DNA from: Alkalihalobacillus sp. YIM B00296 | GTDB taxonomy: Bacteria; Bacillota; Bacilli; Bacillales; Fictibacillaceae | Reading direction: 5' to 3' | NCBI RefSeq assembly: GCF_020179385.1 | Contig: NZ_JAIBLJ010000007.1 | Span: forward strand, 1-64,000 | DNA: 64,000 bases | Shown: one piece after another, positions 1-9,269 of the stretch | Layout of the letters: each line of letters begins with the position of its first letter | Position numbering within the stretch: the stretch's first letter is position 1 | The notes under the pieces: model-generated | What the model was told of the DNA's origin: nothing | Seen by the model: only the letters and a program-made list of their open reading frames with translations | The model's database searches: none | Position numbers and translations under genes: made by a program

Positions 1-37
1 GGCGTTTTTTCCAGTTACTGTATTCGTTTTGCAGGGC

Positions 38-50
38 TCTCATATTAGGC
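38..50 (+). repeat. Left direct repeat flanking the insertion sequence
   Basis: TCTCATATTAGGC occurs here and again at 1741-1753, on the two sides of the IS1182-type element. A target-site duplication is the simplest reading. The two copies are identical, so the insertion would be fairly recent even though the transposase is broken. Confidence 0.55.
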
Positions 51-81
51 GAGGGCACTGAAAAAGTCCAATATTTTAAAT

Positions 82-125
82 ATCAGCCCATCTTTTTTCC
101 GTTATCGGAAGAAAGATGGGCTGAT
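82..125 (+). terminator. Subterminal hairpin upstream of the transposase gene
   Basis: A 19-bp stem (82-100 with 107-125) with one G-U type mismatch encloses a 6-base loop. It sits between the left end of the element and the transposase start. Such hairpins in insertion sequences block read-through transcription from outside. This one has no strong T-run, so terminator function is inferred. Confidence 0.5.
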
Positions 126-154
126 TTCCTTTACAATTAAGGTAATACATAAAA

Positions 155-1616
155 GTGAGTGATTGGATGATTGAACGTCAACTGTCGATGAACCTAAGTG
201 ATTATGCAGGGTTATATGATGCCATTATTCCAGAAGATCATTTACTAAGACAAATCAACGAACTTGTTGATTTTTCATTTGTCTACCATGAGTTGAAAAA
301 TAAGTATTGCCATGATAACGGACGAAACGCCGTGCATCCGATTCGTATGTTCAAATACCTTCTCTTAAAAACGATTTATAAGTTATCCGACGCGGACCTT
401 GTGGATCGTGCACGGGTTGACATGTCTTTTAAGTTCTTTCTGGAGATGGCGCCGGAAGATGAGGTTATTGATTCCAGTTTATTGACGCATTTTCGCCGTA
501 AACGTTTAAAAGACAATGATCTTATTGATCTTTTGATTGGAAAAACGGTCGAGATCGCTATTGAAAAAAACATCATTCAATCCAAATCAATCATTGTGGA
601 CGCCACTCATACGAAAGCGAAGTACAATCAACTGACACCGCAAGAAATACTCCGTAATCGATCCAAAAAGGTTCGAAAAGAGATCTATTCGATTGATGAA
701 TCCATGAAAGAAAAGTTCCCGAAAAACCCCAAGCGGATACAATTGAAGCCGAAGTCGATTATACTCAAAAGCTTGTTGAGGTAATTGACAAAGAACCCAC
801 GTTGAAAGAATACCCCAGAGTGAAAGAACCTTTAAACCTCTTAAAGGAAACTGTGGAGGATGACATCGAATTCCTTGAACACTCCGAGGACCCTACGCCC
901 GTGTAGGCCACAAATCAGCGGACTCCTCATTCTTTGGGTACAAGACCCACCTGGCAATGAGTGAAGAGCGCATTATTACCGCAGCGACAGTCACAACAGG
1001 AGAAAAAAATGATGGGAAACAACTCGAAACCTTGATTCAAAAAAGTAAAGAATGTGGTATGGACATCGACACTATTATTGGGCACACTGCTTATTCCGGG
1101 AAGGACAACCTGAAATATATTTCTGATCACCAGATAAAATTAGTGGCGAAACTGAACCCCACCGTTTCTCATGGAAACCGTAAAGAAGAGGATGAATTCG
1201 AGTTCAATAAGGACGCCGGTATGTATGTGTATCCCGCAGGTCATATGGCGATTCGAAAAGCGAAACAAGGAAAGAAAAACCAGAGTAAGAACCAGAAGAT
1301 GACGTACTATTTTGATGTGGAAAAGTGTAAACGATGCTCATTAAGAGACGGTTGTTATAAACCGGGGGCGAAAACGAAAACGTATTCCGTGAGTATAAAA
1401 TCGGCAGAACATACGAACCAACTTGAATACCAAAATAGTGAGGAGTTTAAAGAAAAGGCTAAGCAGCGATATAAAATCGAGGCAAAGAATAGTGAATTAA
1501 AACATAGACACGGATATGAGGTAGCCTCATCTTCGGGTCTTGAAGGTATGCATATACAAGGTGCGATGGCAATCTTCGCCGTTAATTTGAAAAGAATCCT
1601 AAAGCTGATGAAATAA
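155..1616 (+). pseudogene. IS1182-family transposase, two frameshifts
   Basis: An intact version would encode about 487 residues of an IS1182-type DDE transposase. The N-terminal DUF772-like domain begins MIERQLSMNLSDYAGLYD, and the C-terminal part carries the Cys-rich segment (CKRCSLRDGCYKPG). The first frame runs to 784 but leaves the family sequence near 725, in a run of A residues. The next frame restores the family sequence (DYTQKLVEVIDKEP) and stops at 904. A second shift near 892-897 leads into the last frame, which runs to 1616. Both shifts look like single-base deletions. No intact copy is present in the window. The family call rests on recalled similarity. Confidence 0.85.
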
Positions 1617-1646
1617 AAAGGGGCAGGATATCCCGTCTCGTTTCAA

Positions 1647-1692
1647 AAAAACAGCTGTTTCGGTGAAAAATGAATCCGAAACAGCTGTTTTT
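1647..1692 (+). terminator. Terminator after the transposase gene
   Basis: A perfect 17-bp stem (1647-1663 with 1676-1692) with a 12-base loop contains ACAGCTGTTT on both arms and ends in a T-run. It lies 30 bases after the transposase stop and inside the element. Confidence 0.7.
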
Positions 1693-1740
1693 CGTGAGAA
1701 ACCAAGTGAACTTTTTAAAATCCAGACAGTTCTTCAGTGG

Positions 1741-1753
1741 TCTCATATTAGGC
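1741..1753 (+). repeat. Right direct repeat flanking the insertion sequence
   Basis: This is an identical copy of the 13-bp sequence at 38-50. It directly abuts the TTCAGTGG right end of the element. Confidence 0.55.
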
Positions 1754-1865
1754 ATAAGGTGTTTTTTTGTGTGACCGTCAAGTTCTTTATGGGTGTTTTT
1801 CCCATCCCCTCGAGAAGGTGGAATAAGCGAAAGCAGCAACCTATAAGTAGATTGCTGCTAAACAG

Positions 1866-2175
1866 TTAAAGGTTCGCCTCGTATTCTTTGACCCTTCTGT
1901 AAAAGGTGTTGCTTTTCATTCCCACTCTTTTCATGGCTTCTACAGCTGTGATTTTATTTTGTTTCCACTCGGGATAAACGGCCTTAAAGGTTTCATCAAT
2001 CCCAAACTTCTTTCTTCCAAATTTGACCCCTTTCTGAATGGCCATTCGAATCCCTTCTTCTTGCCTTTCCCTTATTCGTTTACGCTCATCTTCAGCCATG
2101 TAACTCAATAATTGCAGGATTAAGTCAGAGATCAAGGTTTCAATACCGTTCAAATCTTTAACCTGTACATCGCAA
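1866..2175 (-). pseudogene. C-terminal fragment of a resolvase/invertase (serine recombinase)
   Basis: About 100 residues read as the end of a small serine recombinase. They cover the long helix after the catalytic domain (LILQLLSYMAEDERKRIRER), then GIRMAIQKGVKFGRKK and a C-terminal helix-turn-helix (AVEAMKRVGMKSNTFYRRV). The open frame continues upstream to 2504, but that part has no resolvase character and runs through other gene remnants on the opposite strand. The catalytic serine and N-terminal domain are missing, so the fragment should be inactive. The break is near 2170. Confidence 0.7.
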
Positions 2176-2382
2176 GAGTTAGAAATCATAGAATGGGAGC
2201 TTAATAACTTAATGGATGATTTTAGTAATGAAAACAGAGAAGGAGAATTCATTGATTTTCTTGAAGAGCTTGGTGAAAGAGAGTCAGGCAGTTTGCTAGA
2301 ATCAGTTAGAGAGTTCAAAGTCAATAAAAAAGAGAATTTGTGGATTAACAATACGTATTTTTTGTTATTCAGCAATCTATAA
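2173..2382 (+). pseudogene. Unidentified gene remnant
   Basis: From 2173 the plus strand reads as about 69 acidic, protein-like codons (for example EGEFIDFLEELGERESGS) ending at a TAA. There is no ribosome binding site. The frame begins at the point where resolvase similarity on the other strand ends. I do not recognise the family. I read it as the 3' end of a gene joined to the resolvase fragment by recombination. Confidence 0.4.
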
Positions 2383-2449
2383 GAAATTACAACAGAATGA
2401 AAATGGTAAAATAAATTGGAATGATAACTAATGAGGGTGCGTATATCGA

Positions 2450-2622
2450 TGCAAAAACCGCCATGATCTGTATGATGTCTACAGGGAACAAACAATTGAG
2501 TCAATTAATTTCTTTACCGTAGAACAAGCGGATATTATTCCAGATGGTTTTAGCAATTCTTTACGCTGGAATTTTGGTCACCATTCTTGTCGCAGAAAAA
2601 ATTATCAGAAAATTAAGGAGGA
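2450..2622 (+). pseudogene. DinB-family protein remnant, N-terminal part, frameshifted
   Basis: After a GAGGG-like site, the frame starting near 2450 needs one base removed to read HDLYDVYREQTIESINFF and then FSNSLRWNFGHILVAEKI. These resemble the first helix and conserved His segment of DinB/YfiT-fold (putative metal-dependent) proteins. A second shift sits in the GGTCACC stretch. The remnant ends where the ribosome binding site of the next gene begins. Only about 55 of the usual 150-170 residues remain. Confidence 0.55.
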
Positions 2623-2628
2623 ATAACT

Positions 2629-3543
2629 ATGACAAAAACAAATCAAAAAATCGTTCCGCATTTATGGTATGACAATGAGGCAAAAGAAGCAGCCGAGTTT
2701 TACGCTTCCATATTCCCGGACTCACAAATTACGAATATAACAACACTCTACGACACACCATCAGGCAACTGTGATGTAGTCTCTTTTGAGTTTTGGGGGC
2801 AGAAGTTCATGGCAATCAGCGCAGGGCCTTTGTTCAAGTTCAATCCGTCGGTGTCTTTCATAGTTAATTTTGACCCATCGCGAGAAAAAGACGCGAGAGA
2901 AAAAATAAATGAGGTTTGGAACAAATTGTCCGAAGGTGGCAAAGCGTTAATGCCGCTTGATAAGTATCCGTTCAGTGAGAGGTATGGCTGGATTCAGGAT
3001 AAGTATGGTTTGTCGTGGCAGTTAATTCTTACCAATCCAGAAGGTGAAGAGAGGCCTACGATAGTACCCTCGATTTTGTTTGTCGGCGATAAATGCGGCA
3101 AAGCGGAAGAGGCGATTAATTTTTATCTATCAGTATTTAAGAACTCAAAACAGGGACTTATTGCCCGCTACCCTAAAGGCATGGAACCTGACAAAGAAGG
3201 AACAATCATGTTCTCTGATTTCATGCTTGAAAATCAGTGGTTTGCCGTAATGGACAGCGCACGAGAGCATAAATTCAGTTTTAACGAGGCAATCTCATTT
3301 ATGGTGTATTGCAATACACAAGAAGAGATTGATTACTACTGGGAAAAGCTGTCTGCGGTTCCTGAAGCCGAGCAATGCGGTTGGCTGAAAGATAAGTATG
3401 GCGTGTCTTGGCAGATTGTGCCGAGAGAGATGGACGAGATGATGAGAAAGGGTACACCAGAGCAAATTACACGCGTAACGCAGGCATTTCTTAAAATGAA
3501 GAAATTTGATCTTGCTGAATTGCAGAAAGCATACAAGGGATAA
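2629..3543 (+). CDS. VOC (PhnB-like) protein with two tandem domains
   Basis: The 304-residue protein consists of two PhnB/3-demethylubiquinone methyltransferase-like VOC modules, roughly residues 5-135 and 140-275. Each ends with a matching signature: [15 protein letters not shown] in the first and [15 protein letters not shown] in the second. Family members fold like glyoxalase I and bind a metal or small ligand. The substrate cannot be read from sequence. An AAGGAGG site lies 8 bases before the ATG. The gene is intact although it sits among decayed genes, which suggests recent arrival or a useful function. There is no operon partner. Confidence 0.85.
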   Translation: MTKTNQKIVPHLWYDNEAKEAAEFYASIFPDSQITNITTLYDTPSGNCDVVSFEFWGQKFMAISAGPLFKFNPSVSFIVNFDPSREKDAREKINEVWNKLSEGGKALMPLDKYPFSERYGWIQDKYGLSWQLILTNPEGEERPTIVPSILFVGDKCGKAEEAINFYLSVFKNSKQGLIARYPKGMEPDKEGTIMFSDFMLENQWFAVMDSAREHKFSFNEAISFMVYCNTQEEIDYYWEKLSAVPEAEQCGWLKDKYGVSWQIVPREMDEMMRKGTPEQITRVTQAFLKMKKFDLAELQKAYKG

Positions 3544-3629
3544 TGAGAATACAGCCCCTTACTTGGTCATTCGGACATTTAATCTGCTTCGAAGTAATAC
3601 TATAATCGGTGGTAATCTGAAATTATTTT

Positions 3630-3648
3630 GGACGGCGTCCCGCCGTCC
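3630..3648. repeat. GC-rich hairpin
   Basis: GGACGGCG and CGCCGTCC form a perfect 8-bp stem with a 3-base loop. It is unusually GC-rich for this AT-rich stretch and lies downstream of the VOC gene. There is no T-run, so intrinsic termination is doubtful. Confidence 0.4.
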
Positions 3649-3666
3649 TAGAAATATCCAATATGT

Positions 3667-3843
3667 ATGGTTCCTTGTGGACAATTAGATATCAATCCTG
3701 CCAATACACATCACACTCTAGTTGTCGTAAATATCGAAAGAAATTGGCGTATCCAGATTTTTCAGAATATTCCAGCTCAGTTACATGGAAGACCTGAGTT
3801 AGTCGAACAATTGACGGAAGAGTTAAGAGAATGGCTTAAGTGA
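3667..3843 (+). pseudogene. C-terminal remnant of an SgcJ/EcaC-family (SnoaL-like) protein
   Basis: 58 codons from ATG to TGA read MVPCGQLDINPANTHHT, then WRIQIFQNIPAQLHGRP and ELVEQLTEELREWLK. This matches the remembered C-terminal third of SgcJ/EcaC-family oxidoreductase-like proteins, which have a cone-shaped SnoaL/DUF4440 fold. The N-terminal two-thirds are absent and no ribosome binding site is present. Confidence 0.6.
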
Positions 3844-3943
3844 AACTAAATTTTCCCTAGATGAATGATATCTTTACATAAAAATGTTATTGAAATATCG
3901 GGTACTTTTCATGAATATCTGTAAAGTCTATACCGTACATAAC

Positions 3944-3963
3944 GATCTTCCGAAATCGGGCGC
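3944..3963 (+). repeat. Dispersed short repeat, copy 1
   Basis: GATCTTCCGAAATCGGGCGC here matches 4631-4650 except for one base. In both places it follows a short AT-rich stretch and is followed by a C/T-rich segment. It is an intergenic repeat of unknown role. Confidence 0.5.
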
Positions 3964-4211
3964 TATTCAGGGATAAGCACTCCTTTCCTTTTTAGGTCCA
4001 TTTTCTTGGAGAGGAGGAAGAGATTGTAAAATATCTTATCATTTAAAAGAATTGTTATTAAGTTAAAGGGCAGGAAAAGGAGATAGCGAAACATGTATCA
4101 AAGTATAATCGTCAAACTTAGAAAAGAGATACTCCTGAAAAGTCATCCATTCAATAATTGGCAGAATGTTGAAAGTTAAAAAAATTTCTTAAGAAAAGGA
4201 GACATTTTAAA

Positions 4212-4505
4212 ATGACAAACTCAGAAAAAAATTTAAGGACTTGCAACAAAGGACATAAGTACTATAAAAGTAGCGATTGTCCAACCTGCCCGACTTGTGA
4301 GCAAGAACGCAAACCTGATAACGGATTTCTTTCACTACTCTCGGCACCAGCAAGACGAGCATTGGAAAACAATGGGATAACTTCTTTACATAAGCTATCA
4401 AAATTTAGTGAAAAAGAGATTTTGCAATTTCACGGTATGGGACCTGCTTCTTTACCTAAACTTAGGTCTGCTTTGAAGGAAAATGGGTTATCATTCAGAA
4501 ACTAA
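4212..4505 (+). CDS. Small zinc-ribbon plus RNA polymerase alpha-CTD-like protein
   Basis: The 97-residue protein has a four-cysteine N-terminal part (CNKGH...CPTCPTC, residues 14-35). A helix-hairpin-helix domain follows, like the C-terminal domain of the RNA polymerase alpha subunit (LSAPARRALENNGI, then FHGMGPASLPKLRSAL). Such free-standing proteins are common in Bacillus and are usually annotated as RNA polymerase alpha subunit domain proteins. DNA binding is plausible but unproven. AAAGGAGA lies 8-10 bases before the ATG. There is no operon partner. Confidence 0.75.
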   Translation: MTNSEKNLRTCNKGHKYYKSSDCPTCPTCEQERKPDNGFLSLLSAPARRALENNGITSLHKLSKFSEKEILQFHGMGPASLPKLRSALKENGLSFRN

Positions 4506-4630
4506 ACACCAAGATTTATTATACTTACAGGAATGTATTTAAGGACTACTGGAGCATAATTCTATTTAATTTTTTCCACAAGTAATTGAGATAAGAGTTG
4601 AAAATCAATACCATCAACAAAACGGATAGT

Positions 4631-4650
4631 GATCTTCCGTAATCGGGCGC
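4631..4650 (+). repeat. Dispersed short repeat, copy 2
   Basis: GATCTTCCGTAATCGGGCGC differs by one base from the copy at 3944-3963. The gap from 4506 to 4970 holds no clear gene apart from a doubtful 23-codon frame at 4768-4839 with a GGAGG site. Confidence 0.5.
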
Positions 4651-4970
4651 ACTTCTTGAGTAAGTCCGTCTTTTTGAATTGGGCCTATTGTGGAATAAGG
4701 AAGGTAATTAGTTAGAGCATCTTGAAATTTAAGTTATGCCAGAAAAGAGTAGTTTAATGGAGGAACTATGGAAATAAGAAAAGAAAAAATTTTAAATAAA
4801 GCCTTTAATAAAAAGGGATTAAAAAAGCCTTCGGAATAACTTCGTGTCAATTTTGTCAAGAATATTTGGAACTGAGGAAGCTGCCTTGTTTTAATGGAAG
4901 TAGATCGTGCTCTTTTTTAAAGGGGGTTTACTCCACTGTTTGTTATCGTACACCTATCCTTCTGGATTTC

Positions 4971-5765
4971 TTATCGATTACTATGTTTTTGAATTTTTTG
5001 TAGAAAATTATTCATTAACAATGGCAAGGAGATAAGGATTGGTGGATCGTCGAGCCGTGGAGGATAGAGAATTACTTCTTGATGTGGGACTGAGGAAAAC
5101 GATTCTACGATGATTGGCTTTTTCGATCGCGTCCGTAAGGTTTTTTGAGGAAGTAGAAAGTCCATGGCCTGCATTCCCCAAGAGACAGAGGTAGCCATTA
5201 AGTAATAAACGCCTGGTTTGACATCTATTATGTGAAAGTCTCCCAACGAAGAAACGAGCGTTCCGTGGATCGGGAGCCCTTCAGGTATTGGTTTTGCAAA
5301 TAAACCGATTAGAACCAATCCCTCAAAAGGAACGGTCGCTTTAACGGTTCCTTTTATGGTTGCTTGTTGATCTGTGGAAATATGGGAATCAGACCAGTCG
5401 CTAAGCTTTTGTAAAGAACGAAAATGATTCTCCGCTCTCTGCACAGAGTCCCGAAAATCGGAAGGTGTCATGCCTACCCGCTCAGTAAATCGGGTCGTAA
5501 ATGTTCCTAAACTTTTTTGACCGATTTCCAGTCCAATATCCCGTACTCTCAAATTCGTGTGCAGCAACAAATCCTTTGCCTTTTGAAGACGCAAAGCTGA
5601 AATATAATATACTGGAGAGATACCCATTTTTTCTTTAAAAATGCGCGTAAAATGGTACGGGCTATAGGAAGCATAACGAGCTAACTCGGAAAGTGACAAA
5701 GGTTCGTATATTTGCTGATGAATATATCCAATCACTTCACCTATTTCTGGATAACTGTCAGTCAT
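4971..5765 (-). CDS. AraC-family transcriptional regulator
   Basis: Residues 5-105 form the two helix-turn-helix units of an AraC/XylS DNA-binding domain (SLSELARYASYSPYHFTRIF, then GTFTTRFTERVGMTPSDFR), here at the N-terminus. The remaining 160 residues are probably a ligand-sensing domain, possibly GyrI-like, but I see no diagnostic motif. I chose the ATG at 5765 because GGAGGGGAAAGG lies just before it. The in-frame ATG at 5783 would place that site inside the gene. A VOC gene is transcribed divergently 372 bases away and could be a target, which is inference. Confidence 0.85.
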   Translation of the reverse strand: MTDSYPEIGEVIGYIHQQIYEPLSLSELARYASYSPYHFTRIFKEKMGISPVYYISALRLQKAKDLLLHTNLRVRDIGLEIGQKSLGTFTTRFTERVGMTPSDFRDSVQRAENHFRSLQKLSDWSDSHISTDQQATIKGTVKATVPFEGLVLIGLFAKPIPEGLPIHGTLVSSLGDFHIIDVKPGVYYLMATSVSWGMQAMDFLLPQKTLRTRSKKPIIVESFSSVPHQEVILYPPRLDDPPILISLPLLMNNFLQKIQKHSNR

Positions 5766-6137
5766 TATTCCTTTCCCCTCCATCCAAACATTTTTATTTC
5801 ATTGACTACTTTATAATTAATTCTTCCTTTATCAAAACGATTCCTCCTCCTGTTGCCCTTTTATTAGGCTAAGTAAATACTCATAGGTTGATAATGAGGA
5901 AAGACAACCTCAGAATCAGAACATCCAAACTTCTTTTTGGTACCTACTACATTTCGGAATTTTGTATGCTAATCAGTTTGATTTGTTAATCAACTGAAGT
6001 GCTCCGTTTAAGGTATAACATAAAGATCATAAAAAAGCACCGTTTGCTGTTTGTTGTTCAAGATAGCAATCGAAAAGAAATCAAAGAATTATTCATTTGC
6101 TACAATTGATAAGAATAATAAATTAAGGAGTTGATCA

Positions 6138-6563
6138 ATGATGACAGTAAAAATTACCCCTTATTTAAATATGGAAGGGAACGTAAGGGAAGCTATTCAG
6201 TTTTATGAACAAGCAATCGGTGCTGAAGTCCTCACAATTATTACTTACGGAGATATGCCGGAAATGCCTAATACTTTCACCGATGATCTGAAGAATCTTG
6301 TGGCACACGCAAAGTTACGAGTGGGTGAAGCGGAGCTCATGTTTTCCGATGCTCCAGGTGGTTCGACTATTGAAAAGGGTAAACAGGTGACAATTTGCAT
6401 TTCAACGAACGACGTGGAAAAATCAAAACGAATTTTTGAAGCCTTGCGGCATAACGGTCAAATCAATATGCCGTTTGGAGAAACCCCTTTTAGCCCAGCT
6501 TTTGGTGATGTAACGGACAAATTCGGCGTGACCTTTCAAATTTTTACTGAAATTCAAAATTAA
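6138..6563 (+). CDS. VOC (PhnB/YjdN-like) protein
   Basis: This single-domain 141-residue protein of the PhnB/YjdN group starts KITPYLNMEGNVREAIQFYE and ends FGDVTDKFGVTFQIF, both typical of the fold. The biochemical activity of this group is mostly unknown, and the old PhnB name does not imply phosphonate use. AAGGAG lies 7 bases before the ATG. A strong terminator follows, so it is monocistronic. The 5784-6137 gap upstream should hold its promoter and that of the divergent AraC gene, but I see no convincing elements. Confidence 0.82.
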   Translation: MMTVKITPYLNMEGNVREAIQFYEQAIGAEVLTIITYGDMPEMPNTFTDDLKNLVAHAKLRVGEAELMFSDAPGGSTIEKGKQVTICISTNDVEKSKRIFEALRHNGQINMPFGETPFSPAFGDVTDKFGVTFQIFTEIQN

Positions 6564-6568
6564 AATAT

Positions 6569-6607
6569 AAAATGGAGTGCTTGCCTTTAAGCCTACACTC
6601 CATTTTT
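6569..6607 (+). terminator. Terminator after the VOC gene
   Basis: AAATGGAGTG pairs with CACTCCATTT over 10 bp, followed by Ts. It lies 6 bases past the VOC stop codon. Confidence 0.75.
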
Positions 6608-6758
6608 ACTGTTGCTGTTGATAACTCGGATTGTCCAGCCCTTATAAATTGCCCCTTCCCTTACTCATTTAAATGGCCCTTATACGTAATATGGGCACTT
6701 TTCCTTATTACAGAAAAGCGCCCTTTTCTTTAATAACGTTTCTCTATATCTACTGGTA

Positions 6759-7247
6759 CTACTTAACAGAAATATAAATATCAACTTGACTATTTTGAGG
6801 ATCTTTTGCCTTTTCACCATATACTTCAAAATCTGTTTTAAAAGCCCTTTCTCTATCTTCTGACCAATCCCATATCTCCTGCCAGGCCTCAATGACTACT
6901 TCTGGAATAGATCCCTTTCGAGTAGTAAAAACAATATAATTATCATCAGCGATTTCAAAAGACTCCAGACCTTCAGAAGTCTTTTCACTATCTGTTATTT
7001 CTGTACCAATAGCATATGTATAAATACCAGTTTCATCAGATTCATAATTTGTATATAAGGCAACAATAGTTGAATCCTTTTTATTAGTTATAGAATCCAA
7101 TACTTTATTCTCATAAAAACTTTCCCAAAGTTGTGGGATACTACCTTCCCTTTTCATCTCTACTTCATTACTCGTTCGTATTGAACTACCAATGAAACTA
7201 AATCCATTACGTTTTATTACTTTACTTTTAGTAATTGTGTTAGACAT
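6759..7247 (-). CDS. GyrI-like effector-binding domain protein
   Basis: 162 residues match the GyrI/AraC effector-binding fold found in Bacillus stand-alone proteins: an alternating strand pattern, SIPQLWESFY in the first half, and PEVVIEAWQEIWDWSED in the second. Such domains bind small hydrophobic or cationic ligands, and here there is no DNA-binding domain. The ATG at 7247 is preferred because GAAGGGAGAAAAG lies upstream. The ATG at 7268 would swallow it. It could titrate a ligand or protect a target protein, but no partner gene is adjacent. Confidence 0.75.
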   Translation of the reverse strand: MSNTITKSKVIKRNGFSFIGSSIRTSNEVEMKREGSIPQLWESFYENKVLDSITNKKDSTIVALYTNYESDETGIYTYAIGTEITDSEKTSEGLESFEIADDNYIVFTTRKGSIPEVVIEAWQEIWDWSEDRERAFKTDFEVYGEKAKDPQNSQVDIYISVK

Positions 7248-7391
7248 GATTACTTTTCTCCCTTCCATCTATTTCATTCATCTATTCTATGAACAGGAGT
7301 AATTTCCTTCTTATTCCGTTAATTGGCCCTTTTCTAAAGAAGGAATAAAATCCAATCCACCATATTCCAGCTTCAGTTTATGAAAAAGTAA

Positions 7392-7425
7392 AGGGCGATC
7401 ACGTTTTACAGCAATCGCCCCCTCG
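7392..7425 (-). terminator. Hairpin after the sigma/anti-sigma operon
   Basis: GGGCGAT and ATCGCCC pair across a short loop, and a few Ts follow on the minus strand. It lies downstream of the stop at 7490. Confidence 0.45.
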
Positions 7426-7489
7426 TTTATTATTATTAACCAGATATAGCGCATTCCAAATGTCCTTTTGAGTCAGTCTTATTATTTTA

Positions 7490-8719
7490 TTAAAGTTTTA
7501 ACTTTCCCATGGAATCAATGACTTCCAGAAGCTCCTCTTTTGATAATAAACTACTCACTTCGTAATAATACCCTTTGTCTTCCCATCTGACCGCGAGCTT
7601 TTGTTTTCCTATGCGGATAAAGACGGCTTCCGTACCATCCAATAAGTTACCGTTATTTTCCTTTACTCCAGTACTTGCTTTCCATTCTTCAAATCTGTCT
7701 GGTTGAATCCTTAATTGAATATCGTTTCTACTCCCGTTTTCACCTTTATAATGCTGGAAAAATGTCATTTTGTCCGTATTTATCGAGACCCTAGCCTCGA
7801 TAATCTTGTATGGAACACTCTTTAAAATCTTAATATGTTTTTTAAAGGACGCTGGATATTCGTTGAATTCCTCAGGAATTGCACTCATTGGATCATTTGA
7901 CCGAAGGCTAGTTAAATCCTTTTGGTTAAAAGAAATGGAATGCGTTTTTATATAATCCACAACATCTCCATTTGATGCATACTCCTCCAGCTTTATTAAA
8001 ATACCCGTACCAGTATGAACCCAGGCTTTGAATGATGTGGCCGAATGCCGACTCATCTTTCCTTCGATACGTACCACATTAAGTCCTTGCATTTCTTCAT
8101 AGCCAGCGATTTCCCAGTCATCTTCGATTGTTTTTAACCATAATGCATAATTCTTCGGTGCAATCGAAGGGTTTACACCACCAGCAAGGAAAAGCTCCTG
8201 AAAATCATGTTGATCGGAAATTTTCTCAATAGATACCTCATCTTCCTGGATACTTTTGATGTAAGAAGCGGAATGCTTCCCTGTTTGGATTTGGTAGTGT
8301 TTTTTCTCAGTAATATCATGATGGTAGGAACCTATATGATAGGTGAATGAACCTTGGACAGAATCAAAAAATGCAAGCGGATTTTCCATTCTCGAGATTA
8401 ATTTATCTTTTGTAACATTTGCTTCAATAGCAAATTTTCTGCTATCAGTGGACTCTGAAATTTCAACAGGCTTGCTTGTACTTGGTTCATTTTCCGAAGG
8501 ACCAGGACCTTGCTTCAATGTATAAAAGGCCATCCCCAGCAAGATCATAAAGCATGCAATCATGCTGAATGTAGGGTTGACTTTACCAAATAAGGTCGGT
8601 TTTCTTTGTTTTCGCTTATATGTTTCATGCACTTTTTTCCGTTTCTCCTCATCAAAATCAAAGTCCTTAAATGTCGTTTGTTCGAGTGTTTCTTTAAGTT
8701 TTTTCAGTTCATCTTGCAT
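7490..8719 (-). CDS. Membrane-anchored partner of the ECF sigma factor (putative anti-sigma factor)
   Basis: The protein has a cytoplasmic N-terminal stretch of about 50 residues and one membrane segment (FSMIACFMILLGMAFYTL). An extracellular domain of about 330 residues follows, with features of LolA/MucB(RseB)-like proteins. The topology and the 11-base overlap with the sigma gene suggest an anti-sigma factor. I see no zinc-binding ZAS motif (HxxxCxxC), so it is a divergent type if so. The ATG at 8719 is favoured because AGGAGG lies 8 bases before it, whereas the ATG at 8725 is only 2 bases from that site. Confidence 0.65.
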   Translation of the reverse strand: MQDELKKLKETLEQTTFKDFDFDEEKRKKVHETYKRKQRKPTLFGKVNPTFSMIACFMILLGMAFYTLKQGPGPSENEPSTSKPVEISESTDSRKFAIEANVTKDKLISRMENPLAFFDSVQGSFTYHIGSYHHDITEKKHYQIQTGKHSASYIKSIQEDEVSIEKISDQHDFQELFLAGGVNPSIAPKNYALWLKTIEDDWEIAGYEEMQGLNVVRIEGKMSRHSATSFKAWVHTGTGILIKLEEYASNGDVVDYIKTHSISFNQKDLTSLRSNDPMSAIPEEFNEYPASFKKHIKILKSVPYKIIEARVSINTDKMTFFQHYKGENGSRNDIQLRIQPDRFEEWKASTGVKENNGNLLDGTEAVFIRIGKQKLAVRWEDKGYYYEVSSLLSKEELLEVIDSMGKLKL

Positions 8720-9269
8720 CTTCATCCCCTCCTTCCAAGATGTTTTTCAGGAGAAATTTTGCCCGCGACAACCTCGATTTAACTGTATTTAGGTTGATAT
8801 CCAACATCAGGCTGATCTCTTTTTGTGACAATAGCTCAAAATAGAAGAGAAAAATAACCTCTCTGTATTTTATAGGGAGCGATAAAACTTGTTCTGACAA
8901 CTCCTTTTTGCGGCTATTTAGGATTGCAGCCTCTTCAGGCGAAGGCTCTTTCCCTTTTGTGAATTTGGCTATTTTCTCAGTCAAAACCGTATAGCGATAA
9001 TGAGCACTTCTTACATAATCGTTACAGTGATTTGAAGCAATTCTGTAAAGCCAAGTTTTGAAATTGGCTTCTCCCCGATAGGAATGAATTTTTTCGTAAC
9101 ATTTTAAAAAGATCTCCTGCGTTAGATCTTCAGCGACCGTACGATTACGAACATAGGAATACGTCAATTTTAGGATCGCTCCACCATATTCATCCATAAT
9201 ATGTTCCATCATCTCTTCTTTGGTATGTATATTCATAATGTCTGGATGGTTTAAATTCTTACGATTCAT
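8709..9269 (-). CDS. ECF RNA polymerase sigma factor
   Basis: The 186-residue protein has sigma region 2 at residues 30-100 (AEDLTQEIFLKCYEKIHSY, FKTWLYRIASNHCNDYVR). Region 4 spans residues 125-180 (LPIKYREVIFLFYFELLSQ, ISLMLDINLNTVKSRLSRAK). It directs RNA polymerase to a small stress regulon, and the inducing signal is unknown. The stop overlaps the start of the membrane partner, so the two are translationally coupled. GAGGT precedes the ATG. Like most such sigma factors it probably regulates its own promoter, but I could not identify one in 9270-9500. Confidence 0.9.
   Translation of the reverse strand: MNRKNLNHPDIMNIHTKEEMMEHIMDEYGGAILKLTYSYVRNRTVAEDLTQEIFLKCYEKIHSYRGEANFKTWLYRIASNHCNDYVRSAHYRYTVLTEKIAKFTKGKEPSPEEAAILNSRKKELSEQVLSLPIKYREVIFLFYFELLSQKEISLMLDINLNTVKSRLSRAKFLLKNILEGGDEDAR

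Larger units (their letters stand above)
54..1740 (+). mobile_element. Decayed IS1182-family insertion sequence
   Basis: The element encloses one broken transposase gene. Its left end reads CACTGAA from 56 and its right end is the inverse, TTCAGTG, ending at 1739, so short imperfect terminal inverted repeats are visible. A 13-bp direct repeat (TCTCATATTAGGC) lies just outside, at 38-50 and 1741-1753, and could be the target duplication. There are three extra bases between the left repeat and the inverted repeat, so the exact left end is uncertain. Confidence 0.72.

Noticed and set aside
1866-2504. A complete 212-residue resolvase
   Set aside because: Only the last 100 or so residues look like a resolvase. 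The N-terminal half lacks the catalytic serine and lies opposite other gene remnants.
4768-4839. A 23-codon gene with a GGAGG site
   Set aside because: It is short, lysine-rich and of no known family. It is mentioned in the nearby repeat entry but not supported as a gene.
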